Shown one piece after another: positions 38,306 through 47,410 of a stretch of DNA of 64,000 nucleotides; position 1 is the first letter of the stretch, and each line of letters starts with the position of its first letter. The stretch covers positions 62,001-126,000 of the forward strand of contig JAJRSJ010000027.1 in assembly GCA_024278855.1 (NCBI GenBank). The letters run 5' to 3'. A model generated the notes under the pieces. The model was not told where the DNA came from, did no database searches, and saw only the letters and a program-made list of their open reading frames with translations. The position numbers and the translations under genes are program-made. This stretch comes from Alphaproteobacteria bacterium (GTDB lineage Bacteria; Pseudomonadota; Alphaproteobacteria; Caulobacterales; Maricaulaceae).

Positions 38306-39109
38306 ATGTCTAAAAAATCCAAAAATCAATCAGGGACTGATGCGCAAGAAGACGTGCCAAGTGCGCAGCCTGCATCTAGTAAAACCCGCCGCGAGATCAT
38401 AATCGAGGAAGCCAAGTTTTTCGCCGGGCTCGGAGTTTTCCTGTTGCTGTTTTTCAATCTGTTCTTTGGCCATTTCAAAATCCCGTCCGAAAGCATGCAA
38501 CCAACTTTGGAGGTTGGAGACCGCCTTTTTGTCAACAAAGCTTATTACGGTATTTCGCGGGAAAGTTTGGCTTGGCCATTTCGTAAAATGCCCCTACCGG
38601 ACGGGCGCGTATTTTCCCGCGACCCCAAGCGCGGCGATGTTATTGTGTTTCGTTCGCCCAAGTCCGGGATCATCATGATCAAACGCCTGACCGGTCTGCC
38701 GGGAGATACGATTGAGACAAGACGGGGGCGTTTATATATCAATGGTAAATTGATCGAGCGGACGGTAGAGGACAAGTTTTCTTACCGCGAGCACAGGGGA
38801 TTGGTGCAAGACGTTACCCAATTCGCAGAGCAATTACCGGGCGAAAAAAACGCCCACAGCATATTTGAACGCAATGACGGCTTTTACCCGAACGATAACA
38901 AAGGCCCGTTTATTATCCCGGCTGGCAAATTGTTCTTTATGGGTGACAACCGCGACAATTCAGAAGACAGCCGTGCGCCCGGCGGCCCCGGATTTGTGCC
39001 TTTCGATTATGTGATCGGCAAGGCGCAATTGATGATGGTTTCCTTTAACAAATGCGATAAAACTGAAGATTTGCGCTGTCCGGGCCGGCGGATTTTTATC
39101 AAATTATGA
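38306..39109 (+). CDS. lepB: Signal peptidase I
   Basis: LepB cleaves signal peptides at the outer face of the inner membrane. One N-terminal membrane helix (FFAGLGVFLLLFFNLFFG) is followed by the catalytic Ser63 in PSESMQPTL and the Lys region VIVFRSPKSGIIMIKRLTGLPGD. The C-terminal box MGDNRDNSEDSR is typical. The ATG at 38306 (AAAGAGGTGAC upstream) is preferred over the longer ORF. It starts a plus-strand operon. The stop overlaps the next ATG. Confidence 0.95.
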   Translation: MSKKSKNQSGTDAQEDVPSAQPASSKTRREIIIEEAKFFAGLGVFLLLFFNLFFGHFKIPSESMQPTLEVGDRLFVNKAYYGISRESLAWPFRKMPLPDGRVFSRDPKRGDVIVFRSPKSGIIMIKRLTGLPGDTIETRRGRLYINGKLIERTVEDKFSYREHRGLVQDVTQFAEQLPGEKNAHSIFERNDGFYPNDNKGPFIIPAGKLFFMGDNRDNSEDSRAPGGPGFVPFDYVIGKAQLMMVSFNKCDKTEDLRCPGRRIFIKL

Positions 39110-39690
39110 CACAGATTGATGTCATCATTCTGGTGCGCCACGGTGAGCCGGCTTTGTCGCGCAAAACAAGAATGAACTGGCGGGGCTATAAATTTTGGTG
39201 GGGCCTGTATGATGAGGGCGGTTTAACGCCCGGTCAAGACGCACCGCAAGTGATCAAAAACCTGGCCAGACATGCGGATATTGTCATAGCTAGCCCCCTG
39301 CGCCGGGCCGTAGAAACCGCCACCTTGGCCAAGGACGCGCCGCCGGACACCCTGGAGCCGCTGATGGTAGAGGCCGGATTGCCGCCGCCTAATCTGGGCT
39401 ATATCCGCCTGAAACCGCCAACATGGGGAGTGCTGTCGCGCATATGCTGGATGCTGGGATTTTCCGGAGAAGTGGAAAGCCAGGTGGAAGCCAAGTTGCG
39501 GGCTGAAAAGGCGGCTGATGTATTATCCAAAGAAGCCGAGGGCGGCAAAACCGTATTTGTCGCGGCCCACGGCTGGTTTAACCGCATGATGCGCCCGGCC
39601 CTCAAGCGGCGCGGTTTTCGTTGCGTGGAAGACCACGGCGATCTACACTGGAGTTACCGGCGCTATGAAAAAATACAGGAAGAAAAATGA
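39106..39690 (+). CDS. Histidine phosphatase family protein
   Basis: The 194-aa protein begins with the RHG motif LVRHGEPALSRKT and has a conserved Arg in IASPLRRAVETATLA and a second His in VAAHGWFNRMMR, the triad of phosphoglycerate mutase-like phosphatases. The substrate is unknown. It shares four-base ATGA overlaps with lepB upstream and xseB downstream, so the three are coupled. Confidence 0.85.
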   Translation: MTQIDVIILVRHGEPALSRKTRMNWRGYKFWWGLYDEGGLTPGQDAPQVIKNLARHADIVIASPLRRAVETATLAKDAPPDTLEPLMVEAGLPPPNLGYIRLKPPTWGVLSRICWMLGFSGEVESQVEAKLRAEKAADVLSKEAEGGKTVFVAAHGWFNRMMRPALKRRGFRCVEDHGDLHWSYRRYEKIQEEK

Positions 39691-39932
39691 CCGACCATAA
39701 TGACATCCAAGGCTTAAGCTTTGAAGACGCCCTGTCCGAATTAGAAAACATTGTCTCTAAACTGGAGCGCGGCGATGCGCCCTTGGAAGAAAGCATAGAC
39801 ATTTACGAGCGCGGGGCGCGGCTGAAAAAATACTGCGAAAGCAAATTGAAAGCCGCTCAACTCAAGGTCGATAAAATTGTGCTAGGTTTCGATGACAGTA
39901 TAACTACAGAGCCGCTGGACGGCGAAGACTGA
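39687..39932 (+). CDS. xseB: Exodeoxyribonuclease VII small subunit
   Basis: The 81-aa product has LSFEDALSELENIVSKLERG and LEESIDIYERGARLKKYCES, the hallmark of XseB. With XseA it forms the single-strand exonuclease VII. It is the usual first member of the xseB-ispA-dxs cluster and overlaps the phosphatase gene by four bases. xseA is not in this window. Confidence 0.95.
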   Translation: MTDHNDIQGLSFEDALSELENIVSKLERGDAPLEESIDIYERGARLKKYCESKLKAAQLKVDKIVLGFDDSITTEPLDGED

Positions 39933-39941
39933 TTGTTAAAT

Positions 39942-40832
39942 ATGTCCGGTACATTCCAGACCCGTCTTGCCAACATTGCCACTGAAATGGAAACCGTTTT
40001 GGCCCAGGTTTTGCCGGAGCCTGCCGGGCCACAAAAGCGTGTCATGGAAGCAATGCGCTACGCGGCACTCAAGGGCGGTAAAAGGTTTCGGCCGTTTTTA
40101 CTGGTTGAGGCGGCGCGCATGATGGGACACGAAAGCCTAGGTGTTTGGCACGCTGCTGCGGCTTTGGAATGTGTCCATGTTTATTCCCTCATCCATGATG
40201 ATTTGCCGTGTATGGATGATGATGATCTTAGGCGCGGCAAACCAAGCGTGCATAAAGCTTACGACGAGGCCTTAGCCGTATTGGCCGGCGACGCGCTTTT
40301 AACCCTGGCGTTTGAAACCCTGACCCAAGATATTATACACCCGGATGCCAAAATCCGCCTGCAACTTATCAGTGATTTGGCCGCAAGTTCTGGCACCCAC
40401 GGCATGATCGGCGGGCAGGTGATTGATATTACGGCTAGCCAGACACAACAAGACGAAGCTTTAATCACCCAATTACAAGCCCTAAAAACCGGGGCGCTTA
40501 TGCATTATGCAGTCATTGCAGGTGGACGGCTTGGGGGGGCAAGCCGGGATGATTTGCGTAATCTCAGCAGGTTTGCAGACGCCCTTGGTCTGGCCTTTCA
40601 AATTCGCGACGATATTTTGGATGTGGAAGGCGATAGCACCGCCATGGGCAAGCACACGGGCAAGGATTTTGGTCTTGGAAAAGCCACATTCGTCGGCGTT
40701 CACGGGCTGTTAGGGGCCAAGGCCAAAGCCAAAGATCTGGGCGAGGCGGCGAAAACTGCGCTTGAGCCCTACGGACATAAAGCTGACATATTGAAGGCTA
40801 GTGTTGATTTTGTTCTGAATCGACAGAAATAG
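39942..40832 (+). CDS. ispA: Farnesyl diphosphate synthase
   Basis: A trans-prenyltransferase joining DMAPP/GPP with IPP. It has GGKRFRPFLLVEAARM, the first Asp-rich motif HDDLPCMDDDDLRRGKP and the second FQIRDDILDVEGD. The short chain (296 aa) and the residues before the first motif (HVYSLIHDD) fit FPP or GPP synthase. The start is the ATG at 39942. The ORF track opens at a TTG three codons earlier. Confidence 0.93.
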   Translation: MSGTFQTRLANIATEMETVLAQVLPEPAGPQKRVMEAMRYAALKGGKRFRPFLLVEAARMMGHESLGVWHAAAALECVHVYSLIHDDLPCMDDDDLRRGKPSVHKAYDEALAVLAGDALLTLAFETLTQDIIHPDAKIRLQLISDLAASSGTHGMIGGQVIDITASQTQQDEALITQLQALKTGALMHYAVIAGGRLGGASRDDLRNLSRFADALGLAFQIRDDILDVEGDSTAMGKHTGKDFGLGKATFVGVHGLLGAKAKAKDLGEAAKTALEPYGHKADILKASVDFVLNRQK

Positions 40833-40881
40833 GTGAAATGCCTCGCCGTATGCTGTAAGCGCTGAAGTATAAAACGAGATT

Positions 40882-42789
40882 ATGTTGCAAAAAACCAAAT
40901 TACTTGATCAGGTATCCATACCTGCAGATATTCGCGGATACTCCGCCGAACAGCTCAAACAGCTGGCGGACGAAGTGCGCACCGAAATTATTGATACGGT
41001 TTCGGTTACAGGCGGGCATTTAGGGGCCGGACTGGGCGTGGTCGAATTGACCGTGGCCTTGCATCATGTGTTCGACACCCCCCATGACCGCTTAATCTGG
41101 GATGTGGGTCATCAATGCTACCCCCACAAAGTCCTGACCGGGCGCAAAACGCAGATGCGGACAATTCGCCAAGGCGGCGGCTTGTCGGGCTTTACCAAAC
41201 GCGACGAAAGCGAATATGACGATTTTGGCGCCGGGCACGCCTCGACCTCGATCTCTGCCGGGCTCGGCATGGCGGTGGCCCGCGACCTGCAAGGCGAGGA
41301 CCGTAATGTTATTGCCGTGATTGGTGACGGCTCCATGTCGGCAGGCATGGCCTATGAAGCCATGAACAATGCCGGGGCTATGGATGCGCGGCTCATCGTT
41401 ATTTTAAACGATAATGATATGTCCATCGCACCGCCTGTCGGCGCTATGTCAGCCCATTTAGCGCGTATAGTCTCGTCCAGAGGTTATAGGACATTTCGCG
41501 GCATCGCCAAGGGCATGGTGGAAAACATGCCGGCCCCGATTAAATCCACCGCCCGCAAGGCCGAAGAATACACACGCGGCATGGTCACGGGCGGCACCTG
41601 GTTTGAGGAACTTGGGTTTTATTATGTCGGCCCGGTGGACGGTCACGATTTGGATCATCTATTGCCTGTCTTGCGCAATGCCAAAGCCATGCAAAACGGC
41701 CCCGTTTTAGTGCATGTAGTGACCCAAAAAGGCAAGGGCTATAAACCCGCCGAAAATGCACCGGACAAATATCACGGCGTTTCCAAATTTAATGTGGTGA
41801 CGGGCGAACAAAGCAAATCCGCACCGGGAGCGCCTAGTTATACCCGCGTCTTTGCCGATGCTTTGATAGACCAAGCGAGCCGCGACGAAAAAATTGTCGC
41901 CATTCCCGCCGCCATGCCCAGCGGCACCGGGCTTGATTTATTTGCGCAACAATTTCCAGATAGATGTTTTGATGTCGGCATTGCCGAGCAACATGCGGTG
42001 ACCTTTGCGGCCGGGTTGGCGGCTGACGGCATAAAACCGTTTTGCACGCTGTATTCCACATTCTTGCAACGGGGCTATGACCAAATTGTCCATGATGTCG
42101 CCATTCAAAAACTGCCCGTGCGCTTTGCTATAGACCGGGCCGGACTGGTCGGGGCGGACGGGCCAACCCACGCCGGCTCATTTGATGTCGGGTTTTTAGG
42201 CGCGCTGCCGGGCATGGTATTTATGGCGGCGGCGGACGAGGTTGAACTGGCGCGTATGGTTGCCACATCTGCAGCCATTGACGACAGACCCAGCGCCTTT
42301 CGGTTCCCGCGCGGAGAAGCTACAGGCCTGGACATGCCGTCCGAAATCAACCCACTGGAAATCGGCAAGGGCCGCATTGTCAAGCAAGGGTGCAAAATCG
42401 CGATTTTATCTTTGGGCACACGGCTCGCAGAAGCTTTGCAAGCAGCCAATGATCTGGATGCGCTCGGCCTGTCAACAACGGTAGCAGATGCCCGCTTCAT
42501 TAAGCCGCTAGACAAGGAATTGATCCGCAGGCTGGCTGATGAACATGAGGTTTTGATCACCATAGAAGAAGGGGCAATGGGCGGGTTTGGCGCGTTTGTC
42601 ATGCAGGAATTGGCCGAGAGCGGCAGGCTCGAGCGCGGGCTTAAAGTCCGCTCCATGTTTTTGCCAGATGTGTTTTTAGATCACGATACACCGCAAAAAG
42701 TGTACGAGAAAGCCTGCCTGGACGCGCAAGCTATTGTCGAAAAAGTGTTTAGCGTCCTTGGCCGCGACATGGCACGCAACCAAGCTTAA
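40882..42789 (+). CDS. dxs: 1-deoxy-D-xylulose-5-phosphate synthase
   Basis: Dxs makes DXP from pyruvate and glyceraldehyde-3-phosphate, the first step of the MEP isoprenoid pathway, using thiamine diphosphate. Blocks are [36 protein letters not shown], the TPP motif [18 protein letters not shown] and [18 protein letters not shown]. Length (635 aa) is normal. It sits with ispA and xseB, as in many proteobacteria. A 49-bp gap follows ispA. Confidence 0.97.
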   Translation: MLQKTKLLDQVSIPADIRGYSAEQLKQLADEVRTEIIDTVSVTGGHLGAGLGVVELTVALHHVFDTPHDRLIWDVGHQCYPHKVLTGRKTQMRTIRQGGGLSGFTKRDESEYDDFGAGHASTSISAGLGMAVARDLQGEDRNVIAVIGDGSMSAGMAYEAMNNAGAMDARLIVILNDNDMSIAPPVGAMSAHLARIVSSRGYRTFRGIAKGMVENMPAPIKSTARKAEEYTRGMVTGGTWFEELGFYYVGPVDGHDLDHLLPVLRNAKAMQNGPVLVHVVTQKGKGYKPAENAPDKYHGVSKFNVVTGEQSKSAPGAPSYTRVFADALIDQASRDEKIVAIPAAMPSGTGLDLFAQQFPDRCFDVGIAEQHAVTFAAGLAADGIKPFCTLYSTFLQRGYDQIVHDVAIQKLPVRFAIDRAGLVGADGPTHAGSFDVGFLGALPGMVFMAAADEVELARMVATSAAIDDRPSAFRFPRGEATGLDMPSEINPLEIGKGRIVKQGCKIAILSLGTRLAEALQAANDLDALGLSTTVADARFIKPLDKELIRRLADEHEVLITIEEGAMGGFGAFVMQELAESGRLERGLKVRSMFLPDVFLDHDTPQKVYEKACLDAQAIVEKVFSVLGRDMARNQA

Positions 42790-42820
42790 CTGCCTTCACT
42801 TCAGATTTAACTGTGACGCC

Positions 42821-43462
42821 TTAATGCCCTCTACGTCGATGTGTTGGCCGCCGATGGCTTGGCCTATGTGGTCGCGTGTAGTGAGGGCGGGATTGATGAG
42901 GTCTTGAGTAATGAGGTCTTGAGTAATGAGGTCTTGAGTAATGAGGTCTTGAGTAATGGGGTCTGGAATAATAGGGTCTGGAATAATAGGGTCTGGAATA
43001 ATAGGGTCCATAACCGTAACCATATCCGGAATTTAAGCTAATGCTGACCCGTGGACGGCCATAACTATAATATGAATTTGTTTGGGCATAGCCGCTATAG
43101 GGTTGGGTCACGCCGTAGCCGCGATTATAATTGCTGCCGTAAGTACCGTTGCTGTAATAACTCTGGTTGACATATCCGGTGTTTCTGTACGGTTGGCTAT
43201 TCCCACCCGCTATCGCCGCACCCGCTAGTCCGCCGACAACCGCGCCGATGACTGTGCCTTCATCCTGTACACCGCCGCCCGCTACATTGGAGCCGATAAC
43301 CCCGCCGACAACTGCGCCGACCAAACCGCCAACCAGTTGGTTGTTGCCGCTTGCCTGATGTCTGTGGGCATAACCATTTTCATGGGCAAAGGCGGAGGAC
43401 GCAGCGATTGGTGTGGCCAACGCCACGACGCAAGTCGCTAAAATTCTATATGAAATTTTCAT
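42821..43462 (-). CDS. Glycine-zipper protein with Tyr/Arg/Pro repeat tail (paralog 1)
   Basis: A 213-aa exported protein. The signal peptide (VVALATPIAASSAFA) is followed by a glycine-zipper 2TM segment, LVGGLVGAVVGGVIGSNVAG ... GAVVGGLAGAAIAGG, then a Tyr/Asn/Gly-rich region and a tail of YSRPH/YSRPY pentapeptides ending in a His/Arg-rich C-terminus. The zipper is typical of 17-kDa-antigen-like outer-membrane proteins. The ATG at 43462 has GGAAAGGAAACACC upstream. The ORF-track start is 46 codons earlier and lacks support. Two paralogs follow within 4 kb. Confidence 0.8.
   Translation of the reverse strand: MKISYRILATCVVALATPIAASSAFAHENGYAHRHQASGNNQLVGGLVGAVVGGVIGSNVAGGGVQDEGTVIGAVVGGLAGAAIAGGNSQPYRNTGYVNQSYYSNGTYGSNYNRGYGVTQPYSGYAQTNSYYSYGRPRVSISLNSGYGYGYGPYYSRPYYSRPYYSRPHYSRPHYSRPHYSRPHYSRPHQSRPHYTRPHRPSHRRPTHRRRGH
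42883..43002 (-). repeat. 15-bp minisatellite coding for YSRPH units
   Basis: Eight 15-bp units in the glycine-zipper gene: four copies of GAGGTCTTGAGTAAT, then three of the (A/G)GGGTCTGGAATAAT type, after one degenerate unit. Units are grouped by subtype and keep the frame (five residues each). Confidence 0.95.
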
Positions 43463-43562
43463 GGTGTTTCCTTTCCAAGATACACAAAACAACGCAGACC
43501 ACCATACTAACCCGCCAACATGAACGTGGGCTGAAGAATCTATGTGATATTTTAACAATTTT

Positions 43563-45494
43563 TTACCGCAAATATTCATCCAAAAAGGCCACATAGGCAT
43601 TTGAGGCTGTTATGCGGTTACCCCTTTTGCGAAAGCCGTGGCCTTCATCGGGGAAGACGATATATTCTACCGGTACATTATTGGCTTTTACTGCCGCGAC
43701 CAGTTCATCACTTTCAATTTTCAAGACGCGGGGGTCATTGGCCCCTTGCACCACCAATAAAGGCTTGACGATATTATGGGCGTGAAATAGCGGCGAAATA
43801 GCCCGGTGGCGTTCGCCGTCCGTTGCCGGGTCGCCCATTTCGTCGTAAAGTGCCTCTTTGAAGCTTTCCCACCAGGGCGGAATAGAGGCCAATGTGCGCT
43901 CCCAATTGGTCACACCGAAAATATTGATGCCGACATCAAATACTTCTGGTTCAAAGGCCAAAGCCGCCGCAACCATATAGCCGCCGTAACTGCCGCCGAT
44001 AATGCCGATTTTTTCGCCGTCGACCCAATCAAGTTCCGCAAGATATTTTTTGGCCCACACCACGTCTTTCAAATCCACATCCCCGTGTTTTTTATCGTCC
44101 ATGTGGAAAAATGTTTTGCCGTAGCCGGACGAGCCACGGTTGTTCATGGCGTGAACGGCATAGCCGTGATTGACCAAATGCTGGACCATGGCCCGGTAGC
44201 CTTTGCGGTTTTGCCCGCCCGGCCCGCCGTGAACCAACACCAGAGCCGGTGCAGAATTGGCGGCACTGGCACCGTGGGGTTTATAAAGAATGCCCGGAAT
44301 GTCCAACCCGTCATAACTTTTATAGCGGACGATTTCGCCCTCGACCAGATAGTCCGGTTTTATCTCGGCGTTAAGAGCCGAGGTCAGCGGCTTGTGCGTG
44401 CGGGTTTCCAAAGACGCAATATGAATATTGGACGGGGCGCGGTCGCCGTTCATAATAAAGGCGATTTGGCGTTCGTCTTTTGAAAACCGGACATTGCGCA
44501 TATTGCCTTCGGGTAGGTCTTTCAAAGCAAGCACGGTGTCGGTTTTCAGGTTTTTGAGCGTCATCTGGCTGACGCCGTCAGCATTGACGCCGCTGATCAT
44601 ATAATCTCCCGAGCCAGACTGGGCCACAAAAGACACATCCCAATTGGCGGTCAGAAGTTCGGATTTTTCCCCGCTCGCCAAACCGTAACGCCAAGCTTGT
44701 GTAAATTCGCCAAATTCATTGGTAGAATAGAACAGTGATTTGCCGTCAGCACTAAAGCCGTAAGAGCCGTAGGCAATATTGCCCTTATGCTCTGTGATCA
44801 ATTTGGCGGTTTTGTCCCCGGCTTGCAAATCAACCAGAAAAATATCGGAATCCGCTGATGTCCGGTTTTTGGTCAAGGCGACCCAACGCCCATCCCTGCT
44901 AATCGCGCCTATTTGTTTACCGTCATTTTCAAAAATCAGCTCGGACGCATAGGTTTTTGCATCATATTTATAAATGTCAAATGTCCGCTGATCCCGTTTA
45001 TTGCTGCCAAGATATAAATGTTGGTTATCATCGCTCCACCCGATAAAGAAAGCTTTCAGCTTGTTGCCCGGGGTTAAATCCCTGACCGTGCCGTCACTTT
45101 CGCGCACATAAATATGGTTTAATTCGTCGCCGTTCCCGTCGGAGGTATAGAGCATCCGCTCGTCGCCGGGGAACCAACTAACGGCACTTGCCGCTGTTGT
45201 TGTTGAATTGGTCAGAGCGGTTGTTTCGCCGGTTTTCGGGTTAAGACGATAAGCATTAAAAACCCCGCTTGCATCAGACGTAATCAGCAAATCACCTAAG
45301 AGCGGGCCGAATGTATAACCGGCGCTCGACGGCAAACTATATGAAGTCGTTTTAAAAAATGCTTCGGCGGAAAATTTTGGCACTGAGCTAGACTGGTTTT
45401 GCGCCATTTCGCCATTGTCTTGCGGCGGGCCTTTGCTGCACGCCGATAATGTTAAAGCCGCACCGCAGATTAAAATCCAAAAAAACTTACCCAT
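43563..45494 (-). CDS. S9-family prolyl oligopeptidase-type peptidase
   Basis: A 643-aa enzyme with a lipoprotein-like signal (CGAALTLSACSKG). The first ~370 residues form a beta-propeller-like region. The C-terminal alpha/beta-hydrolase domain has Ser502 in GGSYGGYM, Asp587 in VVQGANDPR and His619 in FPDEGHGF, the complete S9 triad. It probably trims peptides at the cell envelope. It lies between glycine-zipper paralogs on the same strand, though with gaps of ~90-100 bp. Confidence 0.92.
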   Translation of the reverse strand: MGKFFWILICGAALTLSACSKGPPQDNGEMAQNQSSSVPKFSAEAFFKTTSYSLPSSAGYTFGPLLGDLLITSDASGVFNAYRLNPKTGETTALTNSTTTAASAVSWFPGDERMLYTSDGNGDELNHIYVRESDGTVRDLTPGNKLKAFFIGWSDDNQHLYLGSNKRDQRTFDIYKYDAKTYASELIFENDGKQIGAISRDGRWVALTKNRTSADSDIFLVDLQAGDKTAKLITEHKGNIAYGSYGFSADGKSLFYSTNEFGEFTQAWRYGLASGEKSELLTANWDVSFVAQSGSGDYMISGVNADGVSQMTLKNLKTDTVLALKDLPEGNMRNVRFSKDERQIAFIMNGDRAPSNIHIASLETRTHKPLTSALNAEIKPDYLVEGEIVRYKSYDGLDIPGILYKPHGASAANSAPALVLVHGGPGGQNRKGYRAMVQHLVNHGYAVHAMNNRGSSGYGKTFFHMDDKKHGDVDLKDVVWAKKYLAELDWVDGEKIGIIGGSYGGYMVAAALAFEPEVFDVGINIFGVTNWERTLASIPPWWESFKEALYDEMGDPATDGERHRAISPLFHAHNIVKPLLVVQGANDPRVLKIESDELVAAVKANNVPVEYIVFPDEGHGFRKRGNRITASNAYVAFLDEYLR

Positions 45495-45580
45495 TGCTTC
45501 ACTCCCAATTATTGTTTTTTGGAAGCTAGCACAGTTGACGGGTTAAGTCACGCGCCACTACGAAGTGGCGAATATGCGCC

Positions 45581-46294
45581 TTAACGGCAGGTAGCACTTC
45601 CTGTCGTGATTCTATATCCGCGCCGCACATGGGGTTTATTGATACCCCCATAGCAAATGCCATGTGTTGGCGCAGGCCTGATATCATGTGTTGGCGCAGG
45701 CCTGATATATTGTACGGGCGGGTAATGTATTTGCTGCGTGATGTAGGGAATTGTGTAAATTTGCACCAAATTCGGGCCTTGGATATATTGCGTTCCTCGC
45801 AGCATATTTGGTTGTATTCTTGGCCAATAAACCGGCGGGACAAAGGGGGGCTGGATATACGTGCCACTATAATTTGTGCCAACATTCGTGTTCACATAAC
45901 TGCCGCCAAATGTGCTATAAGGTACAGAGGTGCGCCGGTTCTTTGCATATCTATAATCCGAGCCGTAACCCGGCCCGTAGCTAGGCATAAAACCGCCGTA
46001 CCGACTTGAGCGCAGACGAGGACTCCGATTGGCATTCCGGTTGGCTATTGCCGCCCCGGCAATCCCGCCGAGAACCGCCCCAATTGCCGTGCCTTCTTGT
46101 TGCACGCCCGTGCCTGCCAAATTAGAGCCAAGTATCCCGCCAAGCCCGGTGCCAATACCCGCGCCAAGCAAAGTCTTTCCGCCGTTGCCGCCATAAATTT
46201 GCGCCGATGCGGGCGTTGTGATCAAAAATACGCTGGCCAACATGCCGCAGGCTAATGCGTTTAATTTGAGTATATTTGAAAACATCATAGGCAT
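45581..46294 (-). CDS. Glycine-zipper protein (paralog 2)
   Basis: A 237-aa exported protein with a signal peptide (CGMLASVFLITTPASA) and a glycine-zipper segment LLGAGIGTGLGGILGSNLAG ... GAVLGGIAGAAIANR, closely like the paralogs at 42821 and 46451. The C-terminal half is Tyr/Pro/Ile-rich (PPFVPPVYWPRI, IHYPPVQYI) and includes the doubled IRPAPTHDIRPAPTH. It probably acts in the outer membrane or periplasm. Exact function unknown. Confidence 0.78.
   Translation of the reverse strand: MPMMFSNILKLNALACGMLASVFLITTPASAQIYGGNGGKTLLGAGIGTGLGGILGSNLAGTGVQQEGTAIGAVLGGIAGAAIANRNANRSPRLRSSRYGGFMPSYGPGYGSDYRYAKNRRTSVPYSTFGGSYVNTNVGTNYSGTYIQPPFVPPVYWPRIQPNMLRGTQYIQGPNLVQIYTIPYITQQIHYPPVQYIRPAPTHDIRPAPTHGICYGGINKPHVRRGYRITTGSATCR
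45661..45708 (-). repeat. 24-bp perfect tandem duplication
   Basis: CATGTGTTGGCGCAGGCCTG plus ATAT occurs twice in direct succession (45661-45684, 45685-45708) and encodes a doubled octapeptide (RPAPTHDI). It is in frame. Confidence 0.95.
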
Positions 46295-46450
46295 CCACCA
46301 TAAGTATATGTCCCGTAGTGGGACAATTCACGACTGAACCAAATACAGTGCAAAACCCGCGCCTGTTAGAAAGGCAAGCCCCAACGCAAAACGGGCCCGG
46401 CAATGCCGGACCCGTCTATTGTGCTTGTCTGCCACCTAGGTGGTACCAAA

Positions 46451-47278
46451 CTAGTGGCGTGCACGTCTGTTCAAACGACGCTTTTTTTTCTGTAAGCGTC
46501 TGATTTCTTTATTAACCCAATTGCGCCGGTTTTGCGTGCGGTAGTCATACTGGCTTTGCAATCTGTGATCTAACCTTTTGCTCTCCTGGCGAAGGTTTTG
46601 CAAACGGCGGCGAACATCTTCCAATTGGGCATAGGTGTTGTTGTTTTGCCCATATCCGCGATTGTTGTAACCTCGGTTATTACGGTAACCATTATAGCGG
46701 TAGCCATTATAGTGCGGCGAACTGTGCGCAGGACGGTAGATCCGGTTGTGAGGAACGGGACGGTGAGGACTATAGCCCGGACGGGTATGTGTCACTGTAC
46801 GGCGGTGGGTCACCGGGGCTGAACGGCCATAAGCAGTGCGGCCATAAGTCTGGTTACCGTAAACCCGGCGCTGGGAAACCGTGCGCGTATAGCCCACTGG
46901 CGCAGAACGGCCATAGGTTTGGCCATTATAATAGGTGGTATTGTAGCTTTGGCGACGCCTTTTGTCGCAATCAACACTTTTGTCGCCAATTCCGGCCCCG
47001 GCCAGACCGCCAAGCACGACACCTATGGTCGAGCCTTCAGTCCGGGCGCCATTGCCGGACACTTGTGAGCCGATAACACCGCCAGCAACCGCGCCAAGCA
47101 AGCCGCCAACTACTCTGGCATTGTTTTCCTGTTTGCGGCATTCTTGGCCTGGATTATAATAGCCACGATTGTAATCCGAAGCCTGAGCCAAGACTGGCAG
47201 AGAAAGCACTGGGAGGGAAATTGCCGCACCCGCAATGGTCGCAATAGAAGCGGCGCGTAAAGTTATAAGCATTTTCAT
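46451..47278 (-). CDS. Glycine-zipper protein with basic C-terminus (paralog 3)
   Basis: A 275-aa exported protein. The signal (AAISLPVLSLPVLAQA) is followed by VVGGLLGAVAGGVIGSQVSG ... GVVLGGLAGAGIGDK, a glycine zipper like its neighbours, then Tyr/Asn/Arg-rich linkers (YGRSAPV repeated, NNRGYNNRGYG) and a predicted coiled coil at the C-terminus (LEDVRRRLQNLRQESKRL ... RRLQKKKRRLNRRARH). The start at MKMLITL (47278) has AGGAGTTTGAC upstream. The basic tail could bind polyanions such as LPS or nucleic acid (speculative). Confidence 0.8.
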   Translation of the reverse strand: MKMLITLRAASIATIAGAAISLPVLSLPVLAQASDYNRGYYNPGQECRKQENNARVVGGLLGAVAGGVIGSQVSGNGARTEGSTIGVVLGGLAGAGIGDKSVDCDKRRRQSYNTTYYNGQTYGRSAPVGYTRTVSQRRVYGNQTYGRTAYGRSAPVTHRRTVTHTRPGYSPHRPVPHNRIYRPAHSSPHYNGYRYNGYRNNRGYNNRGYGQNNNTYAQLEDVRRRLQNLRQESKRLDHRLQSQYDYRTQNRRNWVNKEIRRLQKKKRRLNRRARH

Positions 47279-47410
47279 GTCAAACTCCTGATTTAAGGCC
47301 CCGGACCAGCACAATTGCTTTGCGGGCTTCCTTGTAGGATTGCCTTATAGAAAATACTGTCTGAACCTTGTCTGAGGCCTAGATTTATGTTCTGTTCATC
47401 TGAAGATAAC

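Noticed and set aside
42883-43002. CRISPR-like tandem repeats
   Set aside because: Units are 15 bp, directly adjacent with no spacers, and in frame within a coding gene.
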